From positions 248,001 to 312,000 of the forward strand of contig CAVZOJ010000002.1 of NCBI GenBank assembly GCA_963776845.1: 64,000 nt of DNA. Direction: 5' to 3'. The notes under the pieces are model-generated. The model saw nothing but the letters and a program-made list of their open reading frames with translations, had not been told where the DNA came from and ran no database searches. Both the position numbers and the translations under genes were made by a program. The stretch comes from Roseitranquillus sp963776845 (lineage in GTDB: Bacteria > Pseudomonadota > Alphaproteobacteria > Rhodobacterales > Rhodobacteraceae). Of the stretch, positions 60,637 to 64,000 are shown one piece after another. Position 1 is the first letter of the stretch, and the number at the start of each line of letters is the position of its first letter.

Positions 60637-62732
60637 GATGCTTCCCGCGACGGTCCTCGAGAGGAAGGCCGTGGTCTATGTCCGGCAATCCTGCCAGACG
60701 CAGGTCGAGACCAACCTCGAGAGCCGCAGACGCCAGTACGAGCTGGTCGAGGTCGCCCGGCGTCAGGGGTTCCGCGCCATCGAGGTCATCGACGATGATC
60801 TTGGCCGTTCCGCGAGCGGGATGGTGGCGCGTCCGGGCTTCGACCGCCTGGTGGCGGCGCTCTGTGCCGGCGAGATCGGCGCAGTGCTGTGCTTCGACGC
60901 GTCCCGTCTCGCCCGCAATGGCCGTGACTGGCATCACCTGCTGGAACTCTGCGGTCTCGTCGAGGCCCGGGTGATCGACCTCGATGGCGTGTATGACCCG
61001 TGTCGGCCGAACGACCGGCTCCTGCTCGGCATGAAGGGCAGCATCAGCGAGTTCGAGCTCGGCATCCTGCGCGCGCGGATGCTCGATGCGGCGCGCTCGA
61101 AGGCGGAGCGGGGCGAACTCCGCATCAGCGTGCCCGTCGGCTACCTCTGGCACCGGGATCATGGCCTCGGCTTCGATCCCGACCTGCGTCTCCAGCAGAC
61201 GATACGGCTGATCTTCGAGCGCTTCCGTCAGCTCGGCAGCGCACGCCAGACGCTGCTGTCGCTCGCAGCCGACGGCGTCTCGTTCCCGCGGCCGTCGGAC
61301 GATTGCCATTGGAACGCCATTGGTCCGGGTGACAATGGCGATGCGGATGACCTCCCGCGAGTGGACCCCGATCCGCTACCGCAACGTGATCTCGATCCTG
61401 AAGAACCCGTTCTACGCCGGCGCCTACGTCTACGGCAAAAGCGAGAAGCGAGTGGTCATGGTCGAGGGAAGGGCACGCAAGACCTACGGCCACGGCCGGC
61501 CGCGCGCGGCCTGGGACGTGCTGATCCGCGATCACCACGACGGCTACATCGGATGGGCCGAGTTCGAGCGGAACCAGGAGACGCTCGCGGCCAACACCTA
61601 CGGCTGGGCCGGTGGCGCGAAGTCCGGCCGCGGCGGCAGAGCCCTGCTCGCAGGCATCCTGACCTGCGGCCGCTGTGGCCGGGCGCTCTCCGTCGCCTAT
61701 GCCGGCAGGCCGCCGGGCCGCCCTACGTATCGCTGCGATCGGGCACAGACTGCGCGCGGCCTCGACCGCTGCATGACATTCGGCGGCTCCCGGGTCGATG
61801 CCGCCATCGCGGCCGAGCTCCTGCGCGTGGTAGAACCCATGGCGATCGAGGCGGCGCGGGAAGCCGAGCGCATGCACGAAGACGGCGAAGCCGAGAGACG
61901 GCGGATGGCGGAGCTCGACCTCCAGCAGGCGCGCTACGATGCCTCGCTGGCGGAACGCCGCTACGCTGCCTGCGACCCGGACAACCGCCTGATCGCGGCG
62001 CAGCTTGAGCGCGCCTGGGAGATGACGCTTCGCCGCGTCGAGGCCTGTACCAGACGTCTCGAGGCGCTGGCTGCGCCGGTGTCTACAGCGCCAGCGCTGG
62101 ACTTCAACGACCTTGCGAACGATCTCGCCGCCGCCTGGAGTGCGCCCGGCGTCACGATGCGCGCACGCCAGCACCTCCTCCGCGCTATGGTGACCGACAT
62201 CATCGCAGACGTCGACGAGGCGTCGCGCGAGGTCATCCTGACCATCCACTGGCGCGGCGGAGCGCACTCACAGCTCCGCGTCCGCAAGCCAAAGACCGGA
62301 GAACACGGCTGCCGGACCCCGGAGGAAGCGCTCGCGGTCATGGCCCGGATGGCGGGCCGCTGGTCTGACGCCGACATCGCCGCCTCGCTCAACCGGATGG
62401 GCATCCGTACCGGACAGGGAAAGACCTGGACACCGCACCGCGTCGGCTCCATCCGCAAGGTCCACGGCATGCACGCATACCGTTCCGCCGAGAAGAACGG
62501 CGAATGGCTTACCATGAGCGAAGCCGCGGCGAAGCTCGGCGTGACCAACCACACCATCCGCAGGCTCATCAGGGGCCACGTTCTGCCTGCGGAGCAGGTC
62601 GTGCCCGGTGCGCCGTATCAGATCCGTGCGATCGACCTCGAAGACGATGCCGTCAGCATCGCACTGAGACGAAAAGGCCGCCCGTGTCGGACTGATCTGG
62701 AGAACCAACTCTCCATGTTTCCAGACACTTGA
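60623..62732 (+). pseudogene. Large serine recombinase, interrupted by a hairpin insertion
   Basis: The N-terminal resolvase domain has AVVYVRQSCQTQVETNLESR (catalytic Ser in RQS) and VLCFDASRLARNGRDWHHLL. After DGVSFPRPSDD a hairpin (61300-61340) breaks the frame. RMTSREWTPIRYRNVISILK continues in another frame with the recombinase domain, a zinc ribbon (GILTCGRCGRALSVAYAG), a coiled region, and a C-terminal helix-turn-helix (MSEAAAKLGVTNHTIRRLIR). Without the insert the protein would have about 690 residues. Confidence 0.85.
61300..61340 (+). repeat. Hairpin-family element in the serine recombinase (41 nt)
   Basis: Starts GATTGCCATTGGAA, ends ACAATGGCGA; arms GCCATTG/CAATGGC. Its centre CGCCATTGGTCCGGGTGA parallels the IS91 copy at 32509, with complementary changes in the stem. 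Confidence 0.85.
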
Positions 62733-63322
62733 AGAAGGGGGGCACAATGAACGCCTCGTCGCCGGGCTGCGGATGGCGTTCTCGACCAGGTTGGAGTCCA
62801 TGTCGACGCGGCTGTCCTCGAGGAACTGCCGGAAGCCGCCCTGGCGCTTGAGCATGTAGGCCATGGCCTTGCCGAGATCGGATTTGCGCGACACCCGGGC
62901 CGCCTGGGCGGAGAGCCAGGCGAAGAAGTCGTCGACCAGCGGACGGGACTGCTCCTGCCGGACCGCGCGGCGGAGATCGGGGGTCTTGCCGCGGATGGCG
63001 TCCTCGATCTTGTAGAATGAGCCATTGTCCGCCATCGGTCCGAGGAAAATGGCGAATGCGATGCGCCGGAGCGCCTCGTCCACGATGGGCGAGCCGGCTT
63101 TCGGCCTGGCCGCGATCAGCTTCCTCCTGCCGTGGGACCAGCAGAACGCCAGCGTGAGCGGCGCGCCTCCCGTGCGCGTTTTCCGGGCCAGACGGTCATA
63201 GCCGCCATAGGCATCGACCTGGATGGTACCGTCGAACACGGCGAGGATCTCCTCGGCATGCGCGCCGCTGCGGCCGGGGCGATAGTGGAACACGACGCCC
63301 GGCGGTGCCGGGCCGTTCCAGC

Positions 63323-63366
63323 CGTTCGCCATTGGGCTTGAACCAATGGCGCCTCAATGGCTCACC
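63323..63366 (-). repeat. Hairpin-family element in IS66 tnpC (44 nt)
   Basis: On the minus strand it starts GGTGAGCCATTGAGG, has GCGCCATTGGTTCAAGCC in the centre and ends CAATGGCGAACG; arms GCCATTG/CAATGGC. Confidence 0.88.
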
Positions 63367-63411
63367 GTCGCGCAGCACGGCCCAGAGATAGCCGGTCTTC
63401 GTCCTGCCGCG

Positions 63412-63454
63412 GTTGCCAATGTGCGCGCCAATGGTTCGAGCGCCATTGGCGAGT
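63412..63454 (+). repeat. Hairpin-family element in IS66 tnpC (43 nt, opposite orientation)
   Basis: Starts GTTGCCAATG, centre GCGCCAATGGTTCGAGC, ends CATTGGCGAG; arms GCCAATG/CATTGGC. Inserted between APVLD and GRGRTKTG, opposite in orientation to the other two copies in this gene. Confidence 0.88.
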
Positions 63455-63692
63455 GTCCAGCACCGGCGCCGTGGTCTCGTCGACGCAGAGCCGGGAGCTG
63501 CCGGTCTTCAGCAGCAGCGCCATGCGCTCGACCACGGGCGCGATCAGCGCGCCGGTCCGGCCCATCCAGTCGGCCAGCACGGAGCGGTCGATCGGCACGC
63601 CATGCCGGGCCATGACCACCGCCTGGCGGTTCAGCGGCATGTGCTCGGAATGCTTGGCCACGGCGATCTGGGCGAGCAGCGCTTCGGTCGGC

Positions 63693-63735
63693 CGTTCGCA
63701 GTCCTCCTCGAACCCGTGGCGGAGGCCTGCTCACC
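63693..63735 (-). repeat. Hairpin-family element in IS66 tnpC (43 nt)
   Basis: On the minus strand it starts GGTGAGCAGGCCTCC, has CGCCACGGGTTCGAG in the centre and ends GGAGGACTGCGAACG; arms GCAG…CCTCC and GGAGG…CTGC pair. Inserted between APAHLLEG and PTEALLAQ. Confidence 0.85.
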
Positions 63736-64000
63736 CTTCGAGGAGATGCGCCGGCGCCCTGGCCTGCGACACTCCCGCCCGGCCCTTGGGGCAGGCGTAT
63801 CTGGGCCGGATCGTGACGATCACCTGGTAGCGCGCCGGGACGACGTCGAGCCGTTCCGTGCGGTCCTCGCCAATCCGGACCATGTCGCCGCAGCCACAGG
63901 GGCAGGCGATGCTGTCCGGCTCGATCACGCGCTCGATGCGCGGCAGGCTCTCGGGCAGGGCTCGGGCCTTGCGGGGTTTGCTCGGCGGCTTCTTCTCCGG

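Larger units (their letters stand above)
60151..62754 (+). mobile_element. Serine-recombinase module inserted in IS66
   Basis: About 2.6 kb separates the two halves of IS66 tnpC (…VENAIR and IAMNRRN…). It carries an open frame from 60237, a 54-codon gene and a large serine recombinase, a common three-gene arrangement of mobile recombinase units. Exact ends are not certain; the flanking IS66 codons suggest boundaries near 60150 and 62755. Confidence 0.7.
62755..64000 (-). pseudogene. IS66 transposase TnpC, N-terminal and central part, three hairpin insertions
   Basis: The gene runs off the window. Order on the minus strand: IACPCGCGDMVRIGEDRTER, YACPKG, APAHLLEG, [hairpin 63693-63735], PTEALLAQIAVAKHSEHMPL, SSRLCVDETTAPVLD, [hairpin 63412-63454], GRTKTGYLWAVLRDG, [hairpin 63323-63366], WNGPAPPGVVFHYRPGRSGA, and GSPIVDEALRRIAFAIFLGP to VENAIR. 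Each hairpin falls between residues that are adjacent in intact IS66 proteins. The C-terminal part is at 59935-60150. Confidence 0.85.

Noticed and set aside
32321..63735. CRISPR array or attC-type cassette sites for the hairpin family
   Set aside because: The copies are far apart, in different host genes and both orientations, with no regular spacers and no integron integrase or cas genes nearby.

Overview
The window reads as a chromosomal segment of a GC-rich alphaproteobacterium, most likely a Rhodobacterales (Roseobacter/Rhodobacteraceae) member. The basis is the adjacent DUF6477 and DUF6456 genes, the CtaA C-terminus, the acetyl-type MetA, the SBP56 gene, and the general protein character. 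No search was run, so this is recognition by eye.

Region 1 (1-29.5 kb) is mostly core and metabolic genes. In order: the 3' end of ctaA, a frameshifted M32 carboxypeptidase, an enoyl-CoA hydratase and a PaaI-like thioesterase. A decayed IS903-type element follows, then rplM-rpsI behind a hairpin leader. Next are a GAF-HisKA-REC protein without an ATPase domain, a polyamine-type ABC operon, TetR, PPK2, an alpha/beta hydrolase and metA. Then come a broken ATPase, a FadL-like porin, a DMT exporter, guaA, an MttB-family methyltransferase, DUF6477/DUF6456, and a sulfur neighbourhood (SBP56 methanethiol oxidase, membrane protein, homocysteine S-methyltransferase). The region ends with a large RTX metalloprotease and a divergent HlyC-like gene.

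Region 2 (29.5-52 kb) is an insertion-sequence graveyard: IS3 (two copies), IS91 with its integrase, IS5 (four copies, three of them truncated or internally deleted), and two IS21 elements, one nested in the other with a perfect 8-bp target duplication. Among them sits a compact cassette (34.4-38.4 kb): a radical SAM protein with a B12-binding-like N-terminus, a bacterial nitric oxide synthase oxygenase, a possible 36-residue peptide, and a Trm112-like zinc-ribbon methyltransferase. The genes overlap or nearly overlap and lie between two IS5 copies, so this looks like a horizontally acquired biosynthetic operon built around NOS.

Region 3 (52-64 kb) has small accessory genes, a MerR-DUF433/DUF5615 toxin-antitoxin pair, tRNA-Ser(UGA), and the housekeeping run dac-tmk-holB-tatD-MBL-AEC with start/stop overlaps. 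It ends in an IS66 element split by a serine-recombinase module.

The most unusual signal is a family of short (about 41-49 nt) hairpin elements. They begin GGTGAGCC or GTTGCC, carry CGCCANNGGTTCGAG in the middle, and end GGCGAACG or GGCGA. Nine copies were found, every one inside a transposase or recombinase gene, across five unrelated mobile-element types. Their terminal arms differ between copies but stay complementary. In IS5, one copy is an in-frame insertion that another IS5 copy in the same window lacks. The intact IS21 and IS3 elements carry none. Single-base frameshifts in housekeeping genes (tmk, the M32 peptidase, an ATPase) lie at or near GANTC sites and may be sequencing errors.
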